A stretch of DNA of 64,000 bases from an uncultured Colwellia sp. (lineage in GTDB: Bacteria > Pseudomonadota > Gammaproteobacteria > Enterobacterales > Alteromonadaceae), in the NCBI GenBank assembly GCA_913058245.1, contig CAJXQJ010000005.1:1-64000 (forward strand), written 5' to 3'. The position numbers and the translations under genes are program-made. This document shows positions 18,903-28,425 of the stretch, in pieces. Below the pieces are notes generated by a model. It was given only the letters and a program-made list of their open reading frames with translations, did not search any database and was not told the DNA's origin. Numbering within the stretch: the stretch's first letter is position 1; each line of letters begins with the position of its first letter.

Positions 18903-21740
18903 TTAAGCGAATTGACGCACTTCACCTTTACCGTCAACATTCGTTATACAACGACCACAAAGCTCAGGATGTAGTTCATTTTTCCCAACATCTTCAGTAA
19001 CATGCCAGCAACGGTCACACTTAGCACCTTCCGCTGACGAAACGGTTAACCATAAACCTTCGACTTCAGTGGCTAAGCTATTTGCAGGCGCACTTTCAAC
19101 CACTTCTACTATCGCTTTCGAGGTAATTAAAACAAAACGTAGCTCTTCGCCTAACTGCTGAATTTTTCCAGCTAATTCTGCTGTAGTATATAGTGTAACA
19201 GCAGCTTCAAGAGCCTTACCAACTTGCTTTTCTTTTCGGGCATTTTCTAGTGCTTTGTTCACCTCTGTACGCACTAATAGAATGTCATTCCAATAATCAT
19301 TATCTAAAGTACTAGTTGTCGCAGCTTTTGGTAGACCATCAAACCAAACACCAGTGAAAACAAACTCTTCACGAGCTTCACTTGAAGGTGTTGGTAATGC
19401 TTGCCAAATTTCTTGAGCTGTGAAAGATAAAATAGGCGCCATCCAACGCGTCATAGCTTCAGCAATTATGTACATCGCGGTTTGACATGAACGACGAGCA
19501 ACACTGTCTTCTTTCGCAGTGTATTGACGATCTTTAATAATATCTAAATAGAAACCACCAAGCTCAGTAGTACAGAAATTCATTAATTTATGTACTACAA
19601 CATGAAACTCGTATTCATCATAAGCGGCAATAATCTCTTCTTGCAGTTGCGCGGCTTTATCGACTGCCCAACGATCAAGCGCCACCATATCATCAAAAGC
19701 AATAGAGTCAGTTTTAGGATCAAAACCGTTTAAATTTGATAATAAAAAGCGCGAGGTATTACGAATACGACGATATGCATCAGCTTGACGCTTAAAGATT
19801 TCATCACCCGCGGTAATTTCTTGGGTGTAATTTACCGACGCCGTCCACAAACGTAGAATGTCAGCACCTAAAGTATTGGTAATTTCTTTTGGTGTTATAA
19901 CATTACCTAAAGACTTAGACATTTTGTGACCTTTAGCGTCAACTACAAAGCCATGAGTTAGTACTTGCTTGTATGGTGCTTTGCTGGTCATCGCAACAGA
20001 CGAAATCATCGATGACATGAACCAACCGCGATGTTGATCTGAGCCTTCGAGGTATAAATCGGCAATGCCGTCGAATTCTTCACGGGCATTAACTACAGAG
20101 TAATGCGTTGTGCCTGAGTCGAACCAAACATCTAAGGTATCTGCAACTTTAACGTACTCTTTAGCGTCATCACCGATTAGTTCAGCTGCTTCTAGGTCAA
20201 ACCACGCTTGAATACCTTTCTCTTCAACCCGTTTCGCAACATCTTCAATAAGTTCGATACTACGTGGGTGCAATGCACCGGTATCTTTATGAATAAATAA
20301 TGCCATTGGCACGCCCCAAGTACGTTGGCGTGAAATACACCAGTCAGGACGGCCTTCAACCATTGACTCAATACGACGTTGACCCCAATCAGGGATCCAC
20401 TGAGTTTTCTCGATTTCACTTAAAGAATCTTTACGTAGTTCTTTATTGTCCATACTAATAAACCACTGTGGTGTTGCGCGGAATATCAATGGCGTTTTGT
20501 GGCGCCAACAGTGAGGGTATGAATGTTCCAAGGCATGATGATGCACAAGTTTGCCATGTTCTTTCAGTGTTTCAACAACATTAGCATTGGCTTTAAAAAC
20601 ATGTTGGCCAGCAAACAATTCCGTGCCATCCAAATAGACACCATTAGCTCCGACAGGGTTAGCCACTTCTAAATTATAAAGTTTACCTACTTCGAAATCT
20701 TCAACACCATGACCTGGCGCAGTATGAACACAACCAGTGCCTGAGTCCGTCGTTACATGCTCACCTAAAATAACTGGCACAGTAAAATCATAGAAAGGAT
20801 GCTGAAGTTGCACTAAATCTAAATCTGCACCTTTACAAAAACCTAACGCGTGATACTTGGTAATACCAAAACGATCCATACATGAAGTAACAAGATCAGA
20901 GGCTAAAATCAGTCGCTCTTTACCTTGCTCTGTTTCACATTGCACTAAGGTATATTCGACATCAGCATGCAATGAAACTGCACGGTTTGCAGGTAATGTC
21001 CATGGTGTTGTTGTCCAAATAACAACTGAAACGTCACCTTCACCCTGATGGTTTTCTGGGTGATTAAATTTATCAGCAACACTTTGTTCTACTACTGTAA
21101 ATTTCACATCAATGGCTGGAGATTGCTTATCTTTATATTCCACTTCAGCTTCTGCTAAAGATGAACCACAATCAGTACACCAGTGCACAGGCTTGAACCC
21201 TTGGTGTAAGTGTCCATTCTCAGCTATTTTTCCTAAAGAACGAATGATATTCGCTTCAGTATCAAAATCCATAGTGCGGTAAGGTTTATCCCAATCAGCA
21301 AAAACACCAAGGCGTTTAAAATCTTCTCGCTGGCCATCAACTTGTTTGGCTGCATACTCACGACATTTTTCACGAAAAACACTCGCTGATACTTTATGCC
21401 CTGGTTTACCAACCTTTTTCTCTACCATTAATTCGATAGGTAGGCCGTGACAATCCCAACCTGGCACATACGGCGCATTAAAGTCAGATAAAGTCTTCGC
21501 TTTAATAATGATGTCTTTAAGAATTTTATTAACCGCGTGACCAATATGAATATTACCATTAGCATACGGAGGTCCGTCATGCAGAATAAATGATTTCTTA
21601 CCTTTTTTAGCAGCACGAATTTGGCCGTATAAATCTTTTTCAGCCCATTCTTTTAGCATATTCGGTTCACGATTCGCCATATTTCCTTTCATCGCAAAAG
21701 ACGTTGCTGGCAAATTTAGGGTTTGTTTGTAATCACTCAT
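18903..21740 (-). CDS. ileS: Isoleucyl-tRNA synthetase
   Basis: Class I aminoacyl-tRNA synthetase charging tRNA-Ile, with a proofreading domain that hydrolyses Val-tRNA. At 945 residues it is full length. The HIGH motif is [13 protein letters not shown] (about residues 58-70) and the KMSKS motif is [11 protein letters not shown]. The CP1 editing domain contains [17 protein letters not shown]. The C-terminal zinc finger is complete (CDRCWH ... CGRC), marking the bacterial type 1, mupirocin-sensitive form. It lies between ribF and lspA, the conserved order. Confidence 0.98.
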   Translation of the reverse strand: MSDYKQTLNLPATSFAMKGNMANREPNMLKEWAEKDLYGQIRAAKKGKKSFILHDGPPYANGNIHIGHAVNKILKDIIIKAKTLSDFNAPYVPGWDCHGLPIELMVEKKVGKPGHKVSASVFREKCREYAAKQVDGQREDFKRLGVFADWDKPYRTMDFDTEANIIRSLGKIAENGHLHQGFKPVHWCTDCGSSLAEAEVEYKDKQSPAIDVKFTVVEQSVADKFNHPENHQGEGDVSVVIWTTTPWTLPANRAVSLHADVEYTLVQCETEQGKERLILASDLVTSCMDRFGITKYHALGFCKGADLDLVQLQHPFYDFTVPVILGEHVTTDSGTGCVHTAPGHGVEDFEVGKLYNLEVANPVGANGVYLDGTELFAGQHVFKANANVVETLKEHGKLVHHHALEHSYPHCWRHKTPLIFRATPQWFISMDNKELRKDSLSEIEKTQWIPDWGQRRIESMVEGRPDWCISRQRTWGVPMALFIHKDTGALHPRSIELIEDVAKRVEEKGIQAWFDLEAAELIGDDAKEYVKVADTLDVWFDSGTTHYSVVNAREEFDGIADLYLEGSDQHRGWFMSSMISSVAMTSKAPYKQVLTHGFVVDAKGHKMSKSLGNVITPKEITNTLGADILRLWTASVNYTQEITAGDEIFKRQADAYRRIRNTSRFLLSNLNGFDPKTDSIAFDDMVALDRWAVDKAAQLQEEIIAAYDEYEFHVVVHKLMNFCTTELGGFYLDIIKDRQYTAKEDSVARRSCQTAMYIIAEAMTRWMAPILSFTAQEIWQALPTPSSEAREEFVFTGVWFDGLPKAATTSTLDNDYWNDILLVRTEVNKALENARKEKQVGKALEAAVTLYTTAELAGKIQQLGEELRFVLITSKAIVEVVESAPANSLATEVEGLWLTVSSAEGAKCDRCWHVTEDVGKNELHPELCGRCITNVDGKGEVRQFA

Positions 21741-21808
21741 TAAAATAAATATCCGTTGTCGTAGTCACTAAAGCTTCGGTTAGTCTTATTTTTCTAACTT
21801 AATTTTCT

Positions 21809-22750
21809 TTAAGTTAAGTTCTGCACATAGGTGCGGGCTTGTTCTGTATCTATAGCAATTTGCTGAGTTAGTTCAGTTAACGAGTTGAACTTTTGTTCAT
21901 TACGTAGTTTCTTCAACATCACTACTTCAATAACTTCACCATACAAATTGTTGTCAAAATCAAAAACATGTACTTCTAATTGCTGGCTAATACCAGCAAC
22001 GGTGGGCCTAGAACCAATGTTAGCAACACCAAAATGGCTACCAAATTGACTTTTGACCTGCACCGCATAAACGCCTGAAACAGGAGATACACGGCGCTTT
22101 AATCTAATATTAGCGGTAGGAAAGCCCATTTCACGGCCACGTTTATCACCATGAAATACTTTCCCTATAATTGAGTAAGCTCTTCCTAACATGGTTTTTG
22201 CACCTGCTAGATCGTCTTGCTCTAATTTTTCTCTTATTGCCGTACTGCTTATTCTGCAACCAGCAAGTTTATGGCTAGCGGTATCTGTTACGGAAAAATC
22301 GAATTTTTTACCTGCCGCTTCTAACATCGAAAAATTGCCTTGGCGGTTTTTACCAAAATGAAAATCATCACCAACAATTAAGTGTTTAATCGATAATCGC
22401 TTAACCAGTAATTCTTCAATAAATATTTCGGCGCTTAGACTAGCAAATTTTTTATTGAAATTGATACAAATTAATCTATCAACACCTAATTTTTTCAATA
22501 GCGAATATTTATCACGTAATCGGCATAGTCTTGCCGGTGCAGTATCTGGTGAAAACAACTCTTGCGGTTGTGGTTCAAATACCAAAACAGCAGCTTCACA
22601 ATTTAGCTCTTTTGCTTTATTAACAAGAGCTGAAACCACTTGTTGATGCCCTAAATGAACACCATCAAAATTACCTATGGTTAACACACATCCTTGACTA
22701 TTTTGCTCGCCACTGATCTGCATATTGTGAATGCCACGTGTTAATTGCAT
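21809..22750 (-). CDS. ribF: Bifunctional riboflavin kinase/FAD synthetase RibF
   Basis: RibF phosphorylates riboflavin to FMN and adenylates it to FAD. The N-terminal nucleotidyltransferase domain has GNFDGVHLGHQQV and VGDDFHFGKNRQG. The C-terminal flavokinase domain has GDKRGREMGFPTANI. I start at the ATG of MQLTRGIHN (22750, 313 residues), which matches the usual RibF N-terminus; an upstream in-frame start adds nine residues. It lies between murJ and ileS. Confidence 0.96.
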   Translation of the reverse strand: MQLTRGIHNMQISGEQNSQGCVLTIGNFDGVHLGHQQVVSALVNKAKELNCEAAVLVFEPQPQELFSPDTAPARLCRLRDKYSLLKKLGVDRLICINFNKKFASLSAEIFIEELLVKRLSIKHLIVGDDFHFGKNRQGNFSMLEAAGKKFDFSVTDTASHKLAGCRISSTAIREKLEQDDLAGAKTMLGRAYSIIGKVFHGDKRGREMGFPTANIRLKRRVSPVSGVYAVQVKSQFGSHFGVANIGSRPTVAGISQQLEVHVFDFDNNLYGEVIEVVMLKKLRNEQKFNSLTELTQQIAIDTEQARTYVQNLT

Positions 22751-22813
22751 GAACCTAATAAACCCTACTGCCGACATTCATTTGCTATCGAACAAATCAT
22801 AAAAGAATAAAAA

Positions 22814-22836
22814 CCGACAAATTATATCTCAGTCGG
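22814..22836 (-). terminator. Terminator after murJ
   Basis: CCGAC/GTCGG pair over a 13-base loop and are followed on the minus strand by TTTTTATT. It lies just past the murJ stop and may uncouple murJ from ribF. Confidence 0.6.
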
Positions 22837-22858
22837 CAGCAAGAATCAGCCCTTAGTG

Positions 22859-24442
22859 TTAGTTATTTTGCGCAATTTTTATATCAGAAATGCGAATACC
22901 TAATAACAACAAACAAACAAAGTAACTGAACATTCCAGCCGTAATACACACAATAAGTTGCCAAACTTGTTCTGCAAAGCTTAGTGATAACCAAAACTCG
23001 AACGCTGGTGATAAATAATAGACCACCGCCGCCATTACCATAGCTGATAAAATCAAGCGTGTTATAAACCACCAGGTTCTATTCGATAATTGAAAAACAT
23101 TCGCACTTTTTAAGCCATGATAAAGCATCATGGCATTCAATGTTGCTGACAACGTTGTTGCCATTGCTAAACCAACGTAGCCAAAAAATGGCGCTAACAT
23201 TAAATTAAACGCCATATTAGCCACCATAGCTTTTATGGCTATTTTTACTGGAGTTTTGGTGTCTTGGCGAGAATAGTATGCCGGAGCGAGTACCTTAATA
23301 AACATAAAGCTCAATAAGCCGGTTAGATAGGCGAATAAAGCATATGAAACTTGTATTACTTGGTGCTGATCAAATTCACCACGCATAAACAAAATCATAA
23401 TGATTGGTTGTGCAAGTACCATTAATCCCGCTAACGCAGGCCAACCAAATAACGACACAATTCTCAGTCCCCAATCAATTGTATCGCCAAACTCTTGGTT
23501 ATCTTTTTTAGTATGTAATTTAGATAGGCTCGGTAATATTACGGTAGCAATACCAATACCAAATAACCCCAAAGGGAACTCTAGCAATCGGTCAGCATAA
23601 TACAGCCAACTAATTGAGCCAGTAATTAACATACTGGCAATAATAGTATCGAGTAGTAAATTAATTTGCGTGACAGAAACACCAAATAAAGCAGGAATAA
23701 TGAGCTTGCGAATTTTAGTAACACCAGGTGCATTCCACGCCCATTTAGGTTTCACTAACGCTCCTGCTCGATAAAGAAAAGGTAATTGAAAAGCAAATTG
23801 AATAAAGCCCCCTAAAAACACTCCCCAAGCCAAAGCAAATGCAGGGTTGTCCATCAATGGCGCTAAATATATAGCACAAGCGATAATACCAACATTGAGT
23901 AAAACTGGTGTAAAGGCAGAAACGGCAAAACGGCCATAGGTATTTAATATCGCACCTGACAATGCCGTAATACTAACAAACCAAAGGTAAGGAAAAGTTA
24001 TTTTTAATAAGGTACTAGCCAGATCAAATTTTGCGCTCGATGGGCCGTCAGATACCCAATCTAAAAACCAACCAAAACCAAATAACGCAACAAAAATTGG
24101 TGATGCTATCATACCCAAAAGAGTCACTAAGGTAATGATGACACCTAAAGTACCTGAAACTTGTGCAATCAATTTACGGGTATCATTTCTGCCTTGCTCT
24201 TCATCAAGGGTATGATATTCACTTAATACTGGAACAAACGCTTGTGCAAAAGCACCTTCAGCAAATAAACGACGAAAAAAATTAGGGATTTTGTTGGCAA
24301 AGAAAAACACATCTGCTGAAGCTGAGGCCCCCATTACATTGGCAATAATAACATCACGCACCAAGCCAAGAACTCGTGAAATTAATGTCATCGCACTGAC
24401 AATAACTCCCGACTTAATTAATTTTTTACTCAATCGACCCAA
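22859..24442 (-). CDS. murJ: Lipid II flippase MurJ
   Basis: MurJ moves lipid II across the inner membrane for peptidoglycan synthesis. The 527-residue protein is almost entirely hydrophobic, consistent with 14 membrane segments. It begins with the MOP/MviN pattern SGVIVSAMTLISRVLGLVRDVIIANVMGASASADVF, given here as separate parts SAMTLISRVLG and RDVIIANVMG; FFRRLFAEGAFAQAFVPV is another family signature. It is divergent from rpsT, the arrangement found in E. coli relatives. Confidence 0.95.
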   Translation of the reverse strand: MGRLSKKLIKSGVIVSAMTLISRVLGLVRDVIIANVMGASASADVFFFANKIPNFFRRLFAEGAFAQAFVPVLSEYHTLDEEQGRNDTRKLIAQVSGTLGVIITLVTLLGMIASPIFVALFGFGWFLDWVSDGPSSAKFDLASTLLKITFPYLWFVSITALSGAILNTYGRFAVSAFTPVLLNVGIIACAIYLAPLMDNPAFALAWGVFLGGFIQFAFQLPFLYRAGALVKPKWAWNAPGVTKIRKLIIPALFGVSVTQINLLLDTIIASMLITGSISWLYYADRLLEFPLGLFGIGIATVILPSLSKLHTKKDNQEFGDTIDWGLRIVSLFGWPALAGLMVLAQPIIMILFMRGEFDQHQVIQVSYALFAYLTGLLSFMFIKVLAPAYYSRQDTKTPVKIAIKAMVANMAFNLMLAPFFGYVGLAMATTLSATLNAMMLYHGLKSANVFQLSNRTWWFITRLILSAMVMAAVVYYLSPAFEFWLSLSFAEQVWQLIVCITAGMFSYFVCLLLLGIRISDIKIAQNN

Positions 24443-24601
24443 CCCTATTTGTCAAAAATTTAGCTACCATTTTTAATTTTTTAACGTATTAACCTTAAAC
24501 CTTTTTGGATTTACGCAGCATATAGTTAATGGCGAGTTATATTATGCGGCTTATGTGAATTGATAAACAAGCATTTAATAACATTAAGAGAAGAGTTTTA
24601 C

Positions 24602-24636
24602 TTCCAACTTCCCGTTAAAAACTTTAGAATGCGCGC
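24602..24636 (+). promoter_or_regulatory. Candidate distal rpsT promoter with GC-rich discriminator
   Basis: A -10 TAGAAT (24625-24630) is followed at once by GCGCGC. The matching -35 region (TTCCAA, 24602-24607) is weak. The GC-rich discriminator suggests stringent control suited to a ribosomal protein gene. Confidence 0.4.
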
Positions 24637-24696
24637 ATTGGTTTTATTTATACAACGGGTAATAATCCGAACTGTCAAATTAAAGCAGTAAATTGT

Positions 24697-24725
24697 TTGA
24701 CAAACCAGTTAAAAACAGGCATATT
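24697..24725 (+). promoter_or_regulatory. Candidate proximal rpsT promoter
   Basis: A perfect -35 TTGACA (24697-24702) is followed after 17 bases by CATATT, a 4/6 match to the -10. Two promoters ahead of rpsT are also known in E. coli. Confidence 0.45.
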
Positions 24726-24773
24726 TCGTCGCCTTAAATTTAGGCTATATTTATTCAATTTTAGGAGTTCACC

Positions 24774-25034
24774 TTGGCTAACTCAAAGTCTGCTAAGAAG
24801 CGCGCATTACAATCTGAAAAGCGCCGTCAACACAATGCAAGCCGTCGCTCAATGATGCGCACTTTACTTAAAAAAGTAATTGCTGCTATCGAAGCCGGTG
24901 ACAAAGAAAAAGCATCTACAGAATTTGCTGCTGCTGCACCGATCATCGATCGTTATGCAAGCAAAGGTCTTATTCACAAAAACAAAGCTGCACGTAGCAA
25001 GAGCCGTTTAAACGCTGCTATCAAAGCACTTTAA
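24774..25034 (+). CDS. rpsT: 30S ribosomal protein S20 (UUG start)
   Basis: S20 is a small helical, Lys/Arg-rich protein binding 16S rRNA in the body of the 30S subunit. The 86-residue sequence is typical ([20 protein letters not shown] at the N-terminus). The start codon is TTG at 24774, preceded by TAGGAG 6 bases away. No ATG is available near it. The E. coli rpsT gene also starts with UUG, where the weak codon takes part in autogenous control; the same use here is inference. A strong terminator follows. Confidence 0.97.
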   Translation: MANSKSAKKRALQSEKRRQHNASRRSMMRTLLKKVIAAIEAGDKEKASTEFAAAAPIIDRYASKGLIHKNKAARSKSRLNAAIKAL

Positions 25035-25054
25035 TTTTTGTACCGAATTAAAAA

Positions 25055-25077
25055 ACCGGCTTTAGCCGGTTTTTTTA
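25055..25077 (+). terminator. Terminator after rpsT
   Basis: ACCGGCT/AGCCGGT stem with a two-base loop followed by a run of seven or more T. Confidence 0.9.
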
Positions 25078-25177
25078 TGCCCCAAATTTGCTTAGGCTTC
25101 ACTTTATTGATCTAAGACCTTGCGCTTACCCATGATTTTGTTAGTCTCTAGCCGGTATTTATTAAGAGAAACAAAAC

Positions 25178-26833
25178 ATGAAACTTTCAAAAATTGCATC
25201 TTTACTGCTTATCACCGGCGCGCTTTCAGCTTGTGGTGACAATAATGAGCTAACTAATTCTTCAGCTGTTAACTTACTTCCCGAATATCAAAATCGTTTA
25301 GACATATATAAAACAGTAACTTTAAGCGCAAACTTGTCTCATTTATCTGATAACCAAAAACAAATGTTATCTCTGTTAATTGAAGCTTCTGATATTATAG
25401 ATGGCCTATTCTGGCAACAAGCGTTCGGCCAAGATAAAACAAGCTTTTTAGCCTCTATTAGTAATGAGAAAGTACGTGAATTTGCTCGTATTAATTATGG
25501 TCCATGGGACCGTCTAAATGGCGACAAAGCGTTTTTGACTAACACTAAAGAAAAAAGCCATGGCGCACAATTCTACCCTGCTGATATGACTAAAGCAGAA
25601 TTTGAGCAAGCAACATTCGATGATAAAAATGGTTTATATTCATTAGTGCGTCGTAATGAAAATGGACAATTAAATACCATTGCTTTTTCGGAAGCTTACG
25701 CTGATGAAATCAACCGCATTGCAGTAATTTTGGAAAAGGCGGCAACCTTTGCTGATAATAAAGAGTTTTCTGCTTACCTTAAAATGCGCGCTACAGCGAT
25801 TCGAAATGACGACTTCCAAGCATCAGACTTTGCTTGGATGGATATGAAAACTAACCCTATTGATATTGTTATTGGCCCTATTGAAACCTATGAAGATCAA
25901 TTGTTTGGCTATCGTGCAGCATTTGAATCTTATGTGTTGATCAAAGACATGTCATGGAGCGAAAAACTCGCTAAATATGCCGAATACTTACCAGAGTTAC
26001 AACGTGGTTTACCGGTTAGTAAAAAATATAAAGCAGAGGTGCCTGGCTCTGACGCTGACTTAAATGCCTATGACGTAATATACTATGCCGGTCATTCAAA
26101 TGCGGGTGGCAAAACTATTGCCATTAACTTACCAAATGATGAAGAAGTACAATTAAAGAAAGGTACACGTCGTTTACAGCTTAAAAATGCTATGCGCGCT
26201 AAATTCGACGCAATTATGACACCAATAGCTGAAACATTAATCGTACCTGAACAACGCAAGAATGTTACTTTCACAGCATTTTTTGCTAATACCATGTTCC
26301 ATGAGGTTGCTCACGGCCTTGGTATCAAAAATACCATCAATGACAAAGGTACTGTTCGTCAATCATTAAAAGAACATGCCTCAGCGTTAGAAGAAGGCAA
26401 AGCAGATATTTTAGGTCTTTACATGGTACGCCAGCTGTTGGCTAAAAACGTTATTACAGAAGGAACATTAGAAGATTATTATACCACCTTCTTAACGGGT
26501 ATATTCCGCTCTGTACGCTTCGGTGCGAGCTCTGCACACGGTAAAGCCAATATGGTTAGGTTTAACTATTTTGCTAAGCAAGGAGCATTTACTCGCAATG
26601 AACAAGGTTTGTATAAGATCAACGTTGAAAAAATGACTGAAGCAATTGATTCATTATCTGAATTAATATTAACGTTGCAAGGTAATGGTGATTACGACGG
26701 TGTTGATAAACTTGTTGCTGAAAGTGGTGTTATCAAAGCAGACTTAGCGGAAGATTTAGCCAGTTTGGAAACTGCAAATATTCCTGTTGATATTACCTTT
26801 AAGCAAGGCAAAAAAGTGCTAGGTTTAAAGTAA
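25178..26833 (+). CDS. Lipoprotein metallopeptidase of the M49 (dipeptidyl-peptidase III-like) group
   Basis: An exported zinc peptidase of 551 residues with a lipoprotein signal (LLLITGALSACGDN). The zinc site is HEVAHGLG (H375-E376-V-A-H379), with the third ligand region LEEGKADILGLYMV (residues 404-417). The spacing and the EEGKAD motif resemble M49-related proteins such as the extra domain of plant NUDT3. Classical DPP III has the longer HEXXGH, so this belongs to a divergent branch. It likely trims short peptides from the N-terminus at the cell envelope. It stands alone between two terminators. The family call is from motif only. Confidence 0.75.
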   Translation: MKLSKIASLLLITGALSACGDNNELTNSSAVNLLPEYQNRLDIYKTVTLSANLSHLSDNQKQMLSLLIEASDIIDGLFWQQAFGQDKTSFLASISNEKVREFARINYGPWDRLNGDKAFLTNTKEKSHGAQFYPADMTKAEFEQATFDDKNGLYSLVRRNENGQLNTIAFSEAYADEINRIAVILEKAATFADNKEFSAYLKMRATAIRNDDFQASDFAWMDMKTNPIDIVIGPIETYEDQLFGYRAAFESYVLIKDMSWSEKLAKYAEYLPELQRGLPVSKKYKAEVPGSDADLNAYDVIYYAGHSNAGGKTIAINLPNDEEVQLKKGTRRLQLKNAMRAKFDAIMTPIAETLIVPEQRKNVTFTAFFANTMFHEVAHGLGIKNTINDKGTVRQSLKEHASALEEGKADILGLYMVRQLLAKNVITEGTLEDYYTTFLTGIFRSVRFGASSAHGKANMVRFNYFAKQGAFTRNEQGLYKINVEKMTEAIDSLSELILTLQGNGDYDGVDKLVAESGVIKADLAEDLASLETANIPVDITFKQGKKVLGLK

Positions 26834-26889
26834 CCCAAAAGCAACCTATTGGCGCTGTATATAGCTTATATTTATATAATATAACATCT

Positions 26890-26918
26890 AAAGGCTAAAT
26901 TTTTGTTTAGCCTTTTTT
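26890..26918 (+). terminator. Terminator after the M49-type peptidase
   Basis: AAAGGCTAAA/TTTAGCCTTT stem of 10 pairs, with the T run continuing past the stem. Confidence 0.85.
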
Positions 26919-27069
26919 ATTTTTCAAGTAACTAATTTTTAAAAGTATCTATTTAAAATTCAATAAAATATCTTTTCACAATTGCACAACCTAAATCTCT
27001 TGATCACACCCAAACATTAACATAGCATTAACATATCAAAATTATCTATAGGCTAATTGGAGTTAACCT

Positions 27070-28425
27070 ATGAATCTAACCAAGTTGAAATCAGCAGTAG
27101 TGCAATTAACACTGCTAATTTCTTGTTTTTCTAGCACAAGTTATGCAATAACAACCGCCGAAGATGTAAATACCTTCACTCTGAAAAACGGTATGAAAAT
27201 CATCGTATTGGAAGATGAGTCCATTCCAAATGCCAATATGTATTTGTTTTGGAAAGTAGGCTCTCGCAACGAAGTACCTGGCATTACAGGCCTTTCACAT
27301 TTTTTTGAGCATATGATGTTTAATGGCGCTAAAAAATATGGTCCAAAAATGTTTGACCGCACAATGGAAGCCGCTGGCGGTTCAAATAATGCCTACACAA
27401 GTGAAAATTTAACAGTATATACCAACTGGTTTCCAACCGAAGCTATGGAAACTATTTTTGATTTAGAAGCTGACCGTATCGCTAATTTAGCTATTGAAAA
27501 AGCTAGCGTTGAAAGTGAACGCGGCGTGGTAACATCTGAGCGAACTACTGGCCTTGAAAACTCAAACTTTAGATCTATTTGGCAAGAAGTTAAAGGAGCG
27601 GCTTTTAGAGCTCACCCATATAGTTGGTCAGTTATCGGACACGCCTCTGATATTGAAAACTGGACACTAGATGATTTAAAAAAGTACCATGCAACCTATT
27701 ACGCCCCTAATAATGCCGTAGTCGTTATCGCAGGTGATGTTACAACCGCACAAGTAAAAAAATTAGCTAAACAATACTTCGAACCTATTCCAGCCCAACC
27801 TGCACCGCAAGATGTTCGTACCGTAGAACCAGAGCAAAAAGGTGAACGTACTGTGTATGTTCATAAAGCTTCGGTAACAACCCCCAATATTATGTTTGCC
27901 TACCACGTACCGAATACACAACATCAGGACTATTACGCTTTAGATATTCTAAATGATATCTTGGCCACAGGACAAAGCTCTCGCTTATACAAGTCATTAG
28001 TTGACGAGCAACAGATAGCCAGTGACTTATTTACATACCTACCAGAAAGTATAGACCCAAACCTTTTCTATATTTACGCGGTTGCTGCTAAAGATGTGAG
28101 CGCGACGGCACTAAAAAAATCTGTAATTAAAGAAGTAAATAGCATCATAAAAGATGGTATTACAGAGCATGAACTTGAAAAAGTAAAAAACACTAAATTG
28201 GTCAACTTTTACCGCACCATGGCAACTATAAATGGTAAAGCCAACACCATAGGATCATATGAAATGTACTTCGGTGATTACAATAAATTATTCTCTGCAC
28301 CAACAGAATATAACAAAGTAACAATTGCTGACGTTCAGCGAGTAGCTAAACAGTATTTAATAAAATCAAACCGCACTGTCGGTATTTTATCTTCAGAAAA
28401 GGACAGTAATGATGCGGATTTATAG
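27070..28425 (+). CDS. M16 family zinc peptidase, catalytic subunit
   Basis: An exported pitrilysin-type protease of 451 residues with a signal peptide ending near SYA. The inverted zinc motif HXXEH is intact as HFFEH (H77, E80, H81), and the distal Glu lies in ESERGVVTSER. Its stop overlaps the start of the next gene, which encodes a second M16 half lacking the zinc motif. The two are expected to form the closed clam-shell heterodimer that degrades short peptides in the periplasm, as in other bacterial two-subunit M16B enzymes. Confidence 0.92.
   Translation: MNLTKLKSAVVQLTLLISCFSSTSYAITTAEDVNTFTLKNGMKIIVLEDESIPNANMYLFWKVGSRNEVPGITGLSHFFEHMMFNGAKKYGPKMFDRTMEAAGGSNNAYTSENLTVYTNWFPTEAMETIFDLEADRIANLAIEKASVESERGVVTSERTTGLENSNFRSIWQEVKGAAFRAHPYSWSVIGHASDIENWTLDDLKKYHATYYAPNNAVVVIAGDVTTAQVKKLAKQYFEPIPAQPAPQDVRTVEPEQKGERTVYVHKASVTTPNIMFAYHVPNTQHQDYYALDILNDILATGQSSRLYKSLVDEQQIASDLFTYLPESIDPNLFYIYAVAAKDVSATALKKSVIKEVNSIIKDGITEHELEKVKNTKLVNFYRTMATINGKANTIGSYEMYFGDYNKLFSAPTEYNKVTIADVQRVAKQYLIKSNRTVGILSSEKDSNDADL

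Larger units (their letters stand above)
24443..24773. other. Divergent promoter region murJ/rpsT
   Basis: The 331-base gap holds promoters for both genes. For rpsT two candidates are seen and listed separately. For murJ on the minus strand nothing stands out. No reading frame with a credible start was found. Confidence 0.6.
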
